Assembly (NCBI RefSeq): GCF_013087515.1 | Contig: NZ_JABFCN010000010.1 | Coordinates: 1-64,000 of the forward strand | From: Rhizobium sophorae | GTDB lineage: Bacteria; Pseudomonadota; Alphaproteobacteria; Rhizobiales; Rhizobiaceae | Direction of reading: 5' to 3' | Length of the DNA stretch: 64,000 bases | In this document: positions 15,111 to 23,499 of the stretch, one piece after another | Layout: the number at the start of each line of letters is the position of its first letter | Position numbering within the stretch: position 1 is the first letter of the stretch | Made by a program: the position numbers and the translations under genes | Notes under the pieces: model-generated | Seen by the model: only the letters and a program-made list of their open reading frames with translations | Database searches by the model: none | What the model was told of the DNA's origin: nothing

Positions 15111-16895
15111 TCAGTGGTTGTGCCGCGGCGGGTTTTTTGCGATCTGGCGGAATTCCGTCGATCCCTCCAGAACCGCGCCGTCCGACAATTGCGTAACCGA
15201 GCGGCGATAGATCTGCTGCCATGGCGTCGCATCCGCCGGCACTGGCGGGATGCCGTCGCCCTTGCGCCGTTCGATCTCGGCGTCCTCGACCAGCATGTCG
15301 CAGCGCCCGTGGTTGAAGTCGATGCGGATGATATCGCCGGTACGAAGCCAGGCAAGGCCGCCGCCGGCAGCGCTTTCCGGGGAGGCGTTGAGGATCGAGG
15401 GACTGTCCGCCGTACCTGATTGGCGGCCGTCGCCGATCGTCGGCAGGCTGCGGATGCCGCGCTTCAGCAGATGATCCGGCGGCTGCATGTTGACGACCTC
15501 AGCCGAACCCGGCCAGCCGATCGGCCCGGCGCCGCGGATGACGAGGATGGTATTCTCATCGATGCCGAGTTCGGGTTCGTTGATGCGCTTGTGATAATCC
15601 TCAGAACCGTCGAAGACCACCGCCCTGCCCTCGAAGACGCCCTCATGCCCGGGTTCTTGAAGGTAGCGCCGGCGGAAATCCTCCGAGACCACGCTCATTT
15701 TCATGATCGCGAAATCGAAGAGATTGCCCTTGAGAACGAGGAAGCCTGCCCGCTCCTTCAGCGGCGCAGCGAACGGCGTGATGACCTCGCGGTCGCGCGC
15801 TTGCCTGCCCTCCAGGTTCTCGGCCATCGTCCTGCCCGTCACCGTGCGACAGTTGCCATCGAGCTTTCCGGCCTGCAGCAGTTCCCACATGATCGCCGGC
15901 GTACCGCCGGCGCGATGAAAGCGCTCGCCGAGATAGGCGCCCGCAGGCTGGACGTTGGCCAGCAGCGGGATATCGAAACCATACACCTGCCAGTCATCGG
16001 GATGAAGTTCGACGCCGGCGTGCTTCGCCATCGCGGCCAGATGCGGCTGCGCGTTGGTCGAGCCGCCGATCGCCGAATTGGTGCGGATCGCATTGAGGAA
16101 AGCCTCGCGCGTCAGGATATCCGACGGCTTCATATCCTCGAACACGATTTCGACGGCGCGCCGCCCGGTGCGGTAGGCCATCTGGCCGCGTTCGCGGTAA
16201 GCGGCCGGAATGGCGCCGCAGCCGGTCAGCGAAAGGCCGAGCGCCTCGGCCAGCGCATTCATCGTCGAAGCAGTGCCCATCGTATTGCAGTGGCCGACGG
16301 AAGGCGCAGAATCGAGCGCAGCCTGAAGAAACTCTTCCCGATCGATCTCGCCTGCCGCATATTTCCGCCGCATCCGCCAGATCACCGTGCCGGAGCCCGC
16401 CAGTTCCCCTTCGTGCCAGCCGTCGAGCATCGGGCCGCCGGAGAGCACGATCGCCGGAATATCGACCGTCGAAGCCGCCATGATCGCCGAAGGCGTGGTC
16501 TTGTCGCAGCCGGTGGTCAGCACGACACCGTCGAGCGGATAGCCGTAGAGGATTTCGACGAGGCCGAGATAGGCGAGATTGCGGTCGAGTGCGGCTGTCG
16601 GGCGCTTGCAATTCTCGAAGATCGGATGGGTCGGAAACTCGATCGGAATGCCGCCGGCATCGCGAATGCCGTCGCGCACACGCTTGGCAAGCTCGACATG
16701 CACCCTGTTACAGGGCGTTAGATCACTGCCGCTCTGGGCAATTCCGATGATCGGCTTGCCAGAGCGCAGCTCTTCCGGCGTGATGCCGTAATTCATGAAG
16801 CGCTCGAGATAGAGCGCTGCCATATCGATATGATCGGGATTGTCGAACCAGTCTTGCGAACGTAGGCGCCGCTTGGGCGAATGGCTGTCCGTCAC
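15111..16895 (-). CDS. xylD: D-xylonate dehydratase (IlvD/Edd family)
   Basis: A 594-residue dehydratase. It resembles, from memory, Caulobacter crescentus XylD along most of its length (RSQDWFDNPDHIDM near the start, PPRHNH at the very end), which converts D-xylonate to 2-keto-3-deoxy-xylonate. Cysteines C62 (TPCNRVH), C130 (TTGCDKT) and C203 (VGHCNTM) fit the [2Fe-2S] cluster ligands. The start is GTG at 16895 and overlaps the stop of the preceding reductase gene by four bases with GGGAGG upstream, so the two are translationally coupled. No xylose dehydrogenase, lactonase or downstream pathway gene lies nearby. Related substrates such as other pentonates are possible. Confidence 0.85.
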   Translation of the reverse strand: MTDSHSPKRRLRSQDWFDNPDHIDMAALYLERFMNYGITPEELRSGKPIIGIAQSGSDLTPCNRVHVELAKRVRDGIRDAGGIPIEFPTHPIFENCKRPTAALDRNLAYLGLVEILYGYPLDGVVLTTGCDKTTPSAIMAASTVDIPAIVLSGGPMLDGWHEGELAGSGTVIWRMRRKYAAGEIDREEFLQAALDSAPSVGHCNTMGTASTMNALAEALGLSLTGCGAIPAAYRERGQMAYRTGRRAVEIVFEDMKPSDILTREAFLNAIRTNSAIGGSTNAQPHLAAMAKHAGVELHPDDWQVYGFDIPLLANVQPAGAYLGERFHRAGGTPAIMWELLQAGKLDGNCRTVTGRTMAENLEGRQARDREVITPFAAPLKERAGFLVLKGNLFDFAIMKMSVVSEDFRRRYLQEPGHEGVFEGRAVVFDGSEDYHKRINEPELGIDENTILVIRGAGPIGWPGSAEVVNMQPPDHLLKRGIRSLPTIGDGRQSGTADSPSILNASPESAAGGGLAWLRTGDIIRIDFNHGRCDMLVEDAEIERRKGDGIPPVPADATPWQQIYRRSVTQLSDGAVLEGSTEFRQIAKNPPRHNH

Positions 16896-17803
16896 TTCTT
16901 TCCTCCCGGCCGGGCATTCTTCTCTTCGAGATGGAGGAGCAGGCCGCTGTGATCCTTTTCGCCATTGCCATTGGCGACGAATTCGCTGAATTCGGCATGC
17001 ACCGCCGAAGTCAGCGGCAGCGTCAACGACAGGGTCTTGGCCGTCTCCATGGCGGCGTTCAGATCCTTCAGCTGGTTACTGGACGAACCGCCTGGCGTAA
17101 ACTGCCGTTCGACCATGCGCTTGCCGTGCAGTTCGAGGATACGGCTCTCGGCAAAGCCGCCGCGAATGGCGTCCCGGAAGGCCGCCGGCGAGCCGCCGCC
17201 CGCTTCGATCAGCATCATCGCTTCGGCGACGGCGCCGATCGTCACCGCGACGATCTGCTGGTTGGCAAGCTTGGCAAGCTGGCCTGCCCCGCTCGGGCCG
17301 ACGCGGGTCACGCGCCCCATCGGCGCGAAGACATCTTGAAGCCCGTCGATCACCCCGTTGTCGCCGCCCGCCATGATCGCCAGCGTACCGGCTTGCGCCC
17401 CGACGACGCCGCCGGATACCGGCGCGTCGACATGCTGGATGCCGCGGTCGGCAAGCCGCGTGGAATGATCGCGGGCGAAATGCGGGGCGATCGAACTCAT
17501 GTCAATGACCGTTGTGCCAAGCGCCATCGCATTGGCTGCTCCGCGGTCGAACAACACGTCCTCCACCGCCTCGGCGTTGGTGAGCATGGTGATGACGACG
17601 TCGGCGCCGGAAACGGCATCCGCCGGTGTTTTCGCGCAGATTGCGCCGTCTCCTGCAAGCGGTTCGGCCTTGCCGGAATCGCGATTCCAGACGGTGACGG
17701 CAAAGCCCGCGCCAAGCAGCCGGCGAGCCATCGGCGCGCCCATCAGGCCGGTGCCGAGAAAGGCGATCCGCCTGCCGTCATGACCTTCTCTCGAACTCGT
17801 CAT
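16892..17803 (-). CDS. 3-hydroxyisobutyrate-dehydrogenase-family NAD(P) reductase
   Basis: A 303-residue beta-hydroxyacid dehydrogenase. The Rossmann motif IAFLGTGLMGAPMA begins at about residue 13. The substrate-binding signature DAPVSGGVVGAQAGTL and the catalytic Lys region GAGQLAKLANQQ are present. Members reduce tartronate semialdehyde or oxidise 3-hydroxyisobutyrate or similar acids. GGAGG precedes the ATG by six bases. As the first gene of a two-gene operon with xylD, it probably acts in sugar-acid catabolism, for example on an aldehyde or 2-oxo intermediate. A distant paralogue (51247-52122) lies in the carbohydrate operon. Confidence 0.85.
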   Translation of the reverse strand: MTSSREGHDGRRIAFLGTGLMGAPMARRLLGAGFAVTVWNRDSGKAEPLAGDGAICAKTPADAVSGADVVITMLTNAEAVEDVLFDRGAANAMALGTTVIDMSSIAPHFARDHSTRLADRGIQHVDAPVSGGVVGAQAGTLAIMAGGDNGVIDGLQDVFAPMGRVTRVGPSGAGQLAKLANQQIVAVTIGAVAEAMMLIEAGGGSPAAFRDAIRGGFAESRILELHGKRMVERQFTPGGSSSNQLKDLNAAMETAKTLSLTLPLTSAVHAEFSEFVANGNGEKDHSGLLLHLEEKNARPGGKK

Positions 17804-17907
17804 TCAGTCCTCCCAACTGTTATCCGTCTTTGATAGTCCCCTCGCCCATCGTTGCAAACCGTTTTGACGGACGTAACGCATTTTTGTCACATGCCCTGAA
17901 AACGATA

Positions 17908-17933
17908 CGGGCGAGAACCGAAGTTCCCGCCCG
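17908..17933 (-). terminator. terminator-like hairpin after the mexEF-type operon
   Basis: CGGGCG and GAAC pair with GTTC and CGCCCG (one mismatch) around a CGAA loop. Read on the minus strand it comes about 32 bp after the RND permease stop and is followed by TATCGTTTT. It also lies about 105 bp upstream of the reductase start. Confidence 0.6.
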
Positions 17934-17964
17934 ATTTACTCGACAAAGGAAGGTTGAATTCCGT

Positions 17965-20900
17965 TTATTCCGCCGCGAGCCGGATGACCTCCGCCTCTTC
18001 TTCCTTGTGTTCGTCCGGCTTATGCTGGATGAGCGGACGATTGCCCGTCAGCCGTCGCAGCAGCACATAGAACACCGGCGTCATGAAGATGCCGAAGAAG
18101 GTCACGCCGATCATGCCCGAGAAGACCGCGACACCCATGGCCGCGCGCATTTCCGCGCCGGCGCCGGTGGAGACGACGAGCGGCACGACACCCATGATGA
18201 AGGCAAGGGAGGTCATGAGGATCGGGCGAAGGCGAAGGCGGCTGGCCTCGATCGCGGCCTCCCGCGGTGTTCTTCCCTCGAACTCCAGTTCGCGGGCGAA
18301 TTCCACGATCAGGATCGCGTTCTTCGCTGATAGGCCGACAAGCACCACAAGACCGATCTGGGTGAAGATGTTGTTGTCTCCACCGGTGAGCCAGACGCCG
18401 GTCAGCGCCGCCAGCACGCCCATCGGCACGATCATGATGATCGCAAGCGGCAGCGTCAGGCTTTCATACTGGGCGGCCAGTACCAGGAAGACGAGCAACA
18501 GTGCCAGTGGGAAGACGACGATGCTCGAATTGCCGGCCAGGATCTGCTGATAGGTCAGATCCGTCCATTCGAAGTCGATGCCCGCGGGAAGGGTCTCGCG
18601 AAGGATCTTCTCGATTGCCGCCTGCGCCTGACCGGACGAGAAGCCCGGTGCCGGACCGCCGTTGATATCGGCGGCAAGGAAGCCGTTGTAGCGGTTTGCA
18701 CGTTCCGGACCGGTGCTCGGTTCCACCTTCAGGAGGGCCGAAAGCGGGATCATCTCACCCGATGCCGAACGCACCTTCAACTGACCGATATCTTCCGGCT
18801 GGGCGCGGAATTTCGCATCGGCCTGCACACGGACGCTGTAGGTACGGCCGAAGGCGTTGAAGTCGTTGACATAAAGCGAACCGAGATAGATCTGCAGCGT
18901 CTGGAAGACGTCCGTGACGGAAACCCCGAGCTGCTCTGCCTTGGCACGGTCGAGATCGGCATAGAGCTGCGGCACGTTGATCTGGAAGCTGGAGAACAGT
19001 CCGGCGAGCTCAGGCGCCTGGTAGGCTTTTGCAAGGACGGCCTTGGTCGCCTCGTCGAGCGCCTGGTTGCCGAGGCCGGCACGATCCTCGATCTGCAGCT
19101 TGAAACCGCCCGTCGTGCCGAGACCATTGACCGGCGGCGGCGGGAACATGGCGATGAAGGCATCCTGGATGACGCCGAACTTCTGGTTCAGCGCCATGGC
19201 GATTGCACCGCCCGACAAATCAGGCGTCTTGCGCTCCTCGAAGTCCTTCAGCGTCACAAAGACGATGCCGGCATTCGAGGAGTTGGTGAAGCCGTTGATC
19301 GACAGCCCCGGGAAGGCAATCGCATTGGCAACGCCCGGCTGCGCCAGCGCGATGTCGGTCATGCGCTTGATGACGTCTTCCGTGCGGTCCAGGCTTGCGG
19401 CATCCGGCAACTGGGCAAAGCCGATCAGATACTGCTTGTCCTGCGACGGCACGAAGCCGCCGGGGACCGTGCTGAACAGGCTGTAGGTCGCACCGACCAG
19501 CGCCAGATAGATCACCATGACGATGCTCTTGCGCGACAACAGCCCGCCAACGCCCTTGCCGTAGGCATTCGAGCCCGCGCCGAAGACACGGTTGAAGCCG
19601 CGGAAGAACCAGCCGAAGATAGCGTCCATGAACCGCGTCAGCCAGTCTTTCGGCTGATCATGGCTCTTCAGGAGAAGGGCTGCCAGAGCCGGAGACAGCG
19701 TGAGCGAGTTGAAGGCGGAGATGACGGTCGAAATCGCGATCGTCAGCGCGAACTGGCGGTAGAACTGACCCGACAGACCGGAGATGAAGGCAAGCGGCAC
19801 GAAGACCGCGACGAGCACCAGCGCGATCGCGACGATCGGACCGGAGACTTCCCTCATCGCCTTGTAGGTGGCAGCCCGCGGCGACAGACCCTCCTCGATA
19901 TTGCGCTCGACGTTTTCGACCACCACGATCGCGTCGTCGACGACGATACCGATCGCAAGCACCAGTCCGAACAGACTGAGCGCGTTGATCGAGAAGCCGA
20001 AGACATACATGACCGCGAAAGTGCCGATGATCGAGACAGGAACGGCGATCAGCGGGATGATCGAGGCGCGCCACGTCTGCAGGAACAGGATGACGACGAG
20101 GACGACGAGCGCGATGGCTTCGAGCAGCGTGTCGATGACCTTCTCGATCGAGGCCCGCACGAATTTCGTCGTATCGTAGACGATCTCGTATTTGACGCCC
20201 TCAGGCATGGCGAGCTGCAGCTGATCCATGGTTGCGTTCACGTTGTCCGCGATCTCGATCGCGTTCGAACCCGGCGCCTGAAGAACGGCGACGGCGACGG
20301 CCGGCTTGCCGTCGAGCAGCGAACGCAGCGTGTAGTCCGCAGCTCCGAGCTCGATGCGCGCGACATCGCGAAGGCGGGTGATCTCGCCATTGGCGCCCGT
20401 CTTGACGATGATGTTGCCGAACTCCTCGGGCGTGCGCAGGCGGCCCTGAGCATTGACGTTGAGCTGAAGGTCCACACCGGGCTGGCTCGGCGATGCGCCG
20501 ATGATACCGGCGGCGGCCTGGATGTTCTGGGAACTGATCGCGCTACTGATGTCACTGGCGGCAAGATTGTGCTCGGCGGCCTTCTGCGGGTCGATCCAGA
20601 CACGCATGGAATAGTCGCCGGCGCCGAAGACCTGCACCTGACCGACACCTGCGATGCGGGCGAGCCGATCCTTGACGTTCAGGGTCGCGTAGTTGCGAAG
20701 ATAGGTGATGTCGTGATTGTTCCCGTCGGAGACGAGGTTCACCACCATGATGAAGTTGGGCGAACTCTTGACTGTGGTGATGCCGAGCGAACGGACTTCC
20801 GCCGGCAGGCGCGGTTCGGCCTGCGAAACGCGGTTCTGCACGAGCTGCTGCGCCTTGTCGGGATCGGTGCCGAGCTTAAAGGTGACGGTCACGTTGAGCA

Positions 20901-21165
20901 CACCGTCCGATGTCGCCTGGCTGGCCATGTAGAGCATGCCCTCGACGCCGTTGATCTGCTCCTCGAGCGGCGTCGCCACCGTTTCGGCGATGACGCTTGG
21001 GTTGGCGCCGGGATAAGTGGCGCGCACGACGATCGACGGCGGCACGACCTCTGGATATTCGGAAATCGGCAGCGCGCGCAGGCCGATCAGGCCGGCAACC
21101 AGGATGAGGACCGAAAGAACACCGGCAAAGACCGGGCGGTCGACAAAGAATCTGGAGATGTTCAT
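17965..21165 (-). CDS. RND multidrug efflux permease, HAE1/MexF type
   Basis: A 1066-residue inner-membrane proton antiporter with the standard 12-helix layout: helix 1 at the N-terminus (MNISRFFVDRPVFAGVLSV), two large periplasmic loops and a C-terminal bundle. The proton-relay acids are in GIVVDDAIVVVENVE (helix 4) and the partner Lys in LSAKNAILIVEFA (helix 10). It would form a tripartite pump with the adaptor encoded just upstream; no outer-membrane channel gene is in the operon. ATG at 21165 was chosen over the longer open frame because GGAGAGGG lies upstream and the family N-terminus starts there. A LysR gene diverges from the operon. Confidence 0.93.
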   Translation of the reverse strand: MNISRFFVDRPVFAGVLSVLILVAGLIGLRALPISEYPEVVPPSIVVRATYPGANPSVIAETVATPLEEQINGVEGMLYMASQATSDGVLNVTVTFKLGTDPDKAQQLVQNRVSQAEPRLPAEVRSLGITTVKSSPNFIMVVNLVSDGNNHDITYLRNYATLNVKDRLARIAGVGQVQVFGAGDYSMRVWIDPQKAAEHNLAASDISSAISSQNIQAAAGIIGASPSQPGVDLQLNVNAQGRLRTPEEFGNIIVKTGANGEITRLRDVARIELGAADYTLRSLLDGKPAVAVAVLQAPGSNAIEIADNVNATMDQLQLAMPEGVKYEIVYDTTKFVRASIEKVIDTLLEAIALVVLVVILFLQTWRASIIPLIAVPVSIIGTFAVMYVFGFSINALSLFGLVLAIGIVVDDAIVVVENVERNIEEGLSPRAATYKAMREVSGPIVAIALVLVAVFVPLAFISGLSGQFYRQFALTIAISTVISAFNSLTLSPALAALLLKSHDQPKDWLTRFMDAIFGWFFRGFNRVFGAGSNAYGKGVGGLLSRKSIVMVIYLALVGATYSLFSTVPGGFVPSQDKQYLIGFAQLPDAASLDRTEDVIKRMTDIALAQPGVANAIAFPGLSINGFTNSSNAGIVFVTLKDFEERKTPDLSGGAIAMALNQKFGVIQDAFIAMFPPPPVNGLGTTGGFKLQIEDRAGLGNQALDEATKAVLAKAYQAPELAGLFSSFQINVPQLYADLDRAKAEQLGVSVTDVFQTLQIYLGSLYVNDFNAFGRTYSVRVQADAKFRAQPEDIGQLKVRSASGEMIPLSALLKVEPSTGPERANRYNGFLAADINGGPAPGFSSGQAQAAIEKILRETLPAGIDFEWTDLTYQQILAGNSSIVVFPLALLLVFLVLAAQYESLTLPLAIIMIVPMGVLAALTGVWLTGGDNNIFTQIGLVVLVGLSAKNAILIVEFARELEFEGRTPREAAIEASRLRLRPILMTSLAFIMGVVPLVVSTGAGAEMRAAMGVAVFSGMIGVTFFGIFMTPVFYVLLRRLTGNRPLIQHKPDEHKEEEAEVIRLAAE

Positions 21166-21191
21166 ATCAAAGCCCTCTCCGGGGTGAACAT
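21162..21191 (-). other. possible 9-codon upstream ORF coupled to the RND permease start
   Basis: Between the adaptor and permease genes the ribosome site is duplicated: GGAGAGGGGCTTTG and GGAGAGGGCTTTG. The upstream copy precedes an ATG at 21191 that opens a frame MFTPERALI. Its TGA stop overlaps the permease ATG (ATGA). This could couple translation to the permease, or be chance; no conservation data are available. Confidence 0.3.
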
Positions 21192-21208
21192 GGATGCAAA
21201 GCCCCTCT

Positions 21209-21230
21209 CCGGCGGTTTGGGAGCCGCCGG
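21209..21230 (-). other. intercistronic hairpin between adaptor and RND permease genes
   Basis: A perfect 7-bp stem, CCGGCGG and CCGCCGG, encloses an 8-base loop. It lies in the 121-bp gap between the adaptor stop and the permease start and could alter mRNA processing or read-through. It lacks a U-tract, so it is not a clear terminator. Confidence 0.5.
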
Positions 21231-21286
21231 CGGGTCGTATCATTTCGAGTATTGGCGCCCTCCCCCTCAGGGGAAGGCGAAAGTCT

Positions 21287-22477
21287 TTACTGCGCGGTCG
21301 CGACCTTCTCTTCCATCTGAGGTGCGACGACTGCGCCTGGACGGATGCGCTGCAGACCGTTGACGACGATCTTCTCGCCGACGTTCAGGCCGCTTTCGAC
21401 CACCCGCTGACCGTCAGCCACTGTGCCGAGCTGGACCTGCCGATAGGCGACCTTGTTCTCGCCATCGACGACGAAGACGAACTTCTTGTCCTGGTCCGTG
21501 CCGACGGCGCGGTCACTGATGACGATCTTGTTTTCGGCCTTCGGCTGGCCCATGCGCACGCGCACGAACTGGCCGGGGATGAGACGCCCGCCCGGATTAT
21601 CGAAGACGGCGCGAACGCCGATCGTGCCGCTTGATGCATCGACCTCGTTATCGATCAGTTGCAACTTGCCCTTGATCGGCGTGCCGCTGTCGGTCAACGT
21701 GCCGACCTCGACCGGGATCTGCTCGACGGGAGGCAGGGCGCTGTCCGTCTGCGGAAGCTGGGCAAGCGCACGCGTCACCATCTCTTCGCTGGCGTTGAAG
21801 CTCGCATAGATCGGATCGACCGAAACGAGTGTCGTCAGCGCCGGCGAGGCCGACCCGGCCGCCACGAGGTTACCGGCGGTCACCTCGATCTTGCCGATAC
21901 GGCCGGACACCGGAGCCCGCACCTCAGTGTAATCGAGATCGAGCTGGGCCGACTGCAGTGCAGCCTGCGCCGAACGCAGCCCCGCCTGGGCCTCGGCCAG
22001 CGCACTCTGGCGCTGGTCGAGATCGCTCTGGGAGATGGTGCGGTTGTCGGAAAGCCTGCGGCCGCGGTCGAGTTCGGTCTGCGCCAGGCTGACCTTGGCT
22101 TCGGCCGAAGCGACCTGGCCTTGCGCCTGCGCCACGCTCGCCTGATAGGGGGCTGGGTCGATGGTGAAGAGCAGGTCGCCCTGCTTAACCAGCGCCCCTT
22201 CGCGGAACGCCACAGAAAGGATGGCGCCGGCGACACGGGAACGCACCTGCACCCGGTCGACCGCTTCGAGACGGCCGGAGAAACTTTCCCAGGCCGTCAC
22301 GTCGCGCGCCGCGACGACGGCAACCGTCACCGGCACAGCGGGAGCCTGCGCGGGGACGGAAGCGGCCGTGGCGGTCGTGCTCATCGGCAATTCGAAAAAC
22401 AATGCAGCGCCGGAAACGGACGCAACAAGGCCAATGCCGGCGCCCAACAGGGCCCAGCGCTTACTTCTGGACGTCAT
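21287..22477 (-). CDS. RND efflux periplasmic adaptor (membrane fusion protein), MexE type
   Basis: A 396-residue adaptor with an N-terminal membrane anchor or signal (about residues 7-30), a barrel-sandwich lipoyl-like domain (VQVRSRVAGAILSV, LVKQGDLLFTIDP), an alpha-helical hairpin (residues about 100-170, Ala/Gln-rich), the returning half of the lipoyl domain (YTEVRAPVSGRIGKI) and beta-barrel and membrane-proximal domains. There is no N-terminal lipobox Cys. The start is supported by GGAGAG six bases upstream. It precedes the RND permease gene by 121 bp and follows the hydrolase-like gene by 45 bp, so the three form one operon. Confidence 0.9.
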   Translation of the reverse strand: MTSRSKRWALLGAGIGLVASVSGAALFFELPMSTTATAASVPAQAPAVPVTVAVVAARDVTAWESFSGRLEAVDRVQVRSRVAGAILSVAFREGALVKQGDLLFTIDPAPYQASVAQAQGQVASAEAKVSLAQTELDRGRRLSDNRTISQSDLDQRQSALAEAQAGLRSAQAALQSAQLDLDYTEVRAPVSGRIGKIEVTAGNLVAAGSASPALTTLVSVDPIYASFNASEEMVTRALAQLPQTDSALPPVEQIPVEVGTLTDSGTPIKGKLQLIDNEVDASSGTIGVRAVFDNPGGRLIPGQFVRVRMGQPKAENKIVISDRAVGTDQDKKFVFVVDGENKVAYRQVQLGTVADGQRVVESGLNVGEKIVVNGLQRIRPGAVVAPQMEEKVATAQ

Positions 22478-22522
22478 TAGTACTCTCCTTGCGGCTCTAA
22501 GCCGCCGAAATATCAGTCTTCT

Positions 22523-23335
22523 TCAATGCAATTGCGGTTGGACGCTTACGTCCCGAAGGAAGCTTCCGAAATGGCGGCTGACGTTTTCCTGCCAGTCGGG
22601 CACTCCCTCGGATTTCCCACCATAAAGCGAGGGCCAGCCCGTCCCGGCGGGAAGGACATGCTGGCGCACACCGACGCCGGCCTGTTTCAGGCGGACACCG
22701 TAACCAATTGTCTCGTCGTGCAGAGGATCGTCCTCCGCGGTTAATATCAGCGCCGGCGCGACGCCTGAAATACGCGAACAGAGGCAAGGCGCCGCATAAG
22801 GGTGGCAACCGCCGCCGCTCAGATAGTGGCTCCAACCTTCCGTCCAGCGCTGACGCATGCCGATGGCTTCAGCCTTGCGGATCGAGGAGGTACCCATGAA
22901 GGGATCGAGCAACGGCGAAATCAGGACCTGACCGTCGAGCGCGTCCGGCATCTGGTCGCGTGCCTTCAGTGCGACGCCGGCGGCGATATTGCCGCCGGCC
23001 TCTTCACCGGCGACGAAAAGCAACGACTTTCGGTCACCAAGACCGGCGCGTTTGTTGGCGAGATAGGTAAAAACTGAGAAGGAAACTTCCAGCGCCTTCG
23101 GAAATATGTTGCCGGACAGCGTGCTGTAGTCAGCGTCGACGACGATGGCGCCGGCTTTGGCGAGGCTCATCGCCACCGGCCGGTCGGCCGCTTTGTCGCT
23201 GTCGAGAAAAGCCCCGCCGTGCAGGTAAAGCACGATCGGCGGGCCCTTGCCATAATCGGCACCCATGTAGATACGTGCGGAAACGGGGCCGATGGCCACC
23301 TTATCCAGCATCATATCTTTCCATTCCACCGTCAT
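22523..23335 (-). CDS. alpha/beta-hydrolase-fold protein lacking catalytic Ser and His (likely pseudoenzyme)
   Basis: A 270-residue protein of the hormone-sensitive-lipase-like alpha/beta hydrolase group. The oxyanion-hole motif is kept (LYLHGGAF, HGG at 39-41). The nucleophile elbow, usually GDSAGG, reads GEEAGG (residues 110-115), so the catalytic Ser is Glu112. The usual catalytic His segment (HxF) reads AGTGWPSL (230-237), so the His is also missing; Asp202/203 remains. The ATG at 23335 was chosen because the longer frame runs into the LysR promoter. As first gene of the RND operon, it may bind a pump substrate or signal rather than hydrolyse it; that is inference. Confidence 0.75.
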   Translation of the reverse strand: MTVEWKDMMLDKVAIGPVSARIYMGADYGKGPPIVLYLHGGAFLDSDKAADRPVAMSLAKAGAIVVDADYSTLSGNIFPKALEVSFSVFTYLANKRAGLGDRKSLLFVAGEEAGGNIAAGVALKARDQMPDALDGQVLISPLLDPFMGTSSIRKAEAIGMRQRWTEGWSHYLSGGGCHPYAAPCLCSRISGVAPALILTAEDDPLHDETIGYGVRLKQAGVGVRQHVLPAGTGWPSLYGGKSEGVPDWQENVSRHFGSFLRDVSVQPQLH

Positions 23336-23409
23336 GGTTCGGATCTCTTTTGCGTCAGCCACAAGCAGACAACGGCTGCCGCTTGCATTTTGCACAAAAA
23401 AGATATTGT

Positions 23410-23427
23410 TATTCCAACCAGGGAATA
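23410..23427. promoter_or_regulatory. candidate LysR operator in the divergent promoter
   Basis: TATTCC-N6-GGAATA, a perfect inverted repeat, lies 75 bp upstream of the operon's hydrolase-like gene and about 75 bp upstream of the divergent LysR gene. A 10-bp palindrome TATCGCGATA at 23436-23445 follows. The spacing and position suit a LysR-type regulatory site for auto-control and pump control. Confidence 0.45.
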
Positions 23428-23499
23428 AGAAGCTATATCGCGATAACACTGTTCCAGATCTCGAACAATGGTGCAACGCAAACTGCGGACTTGAAACCG

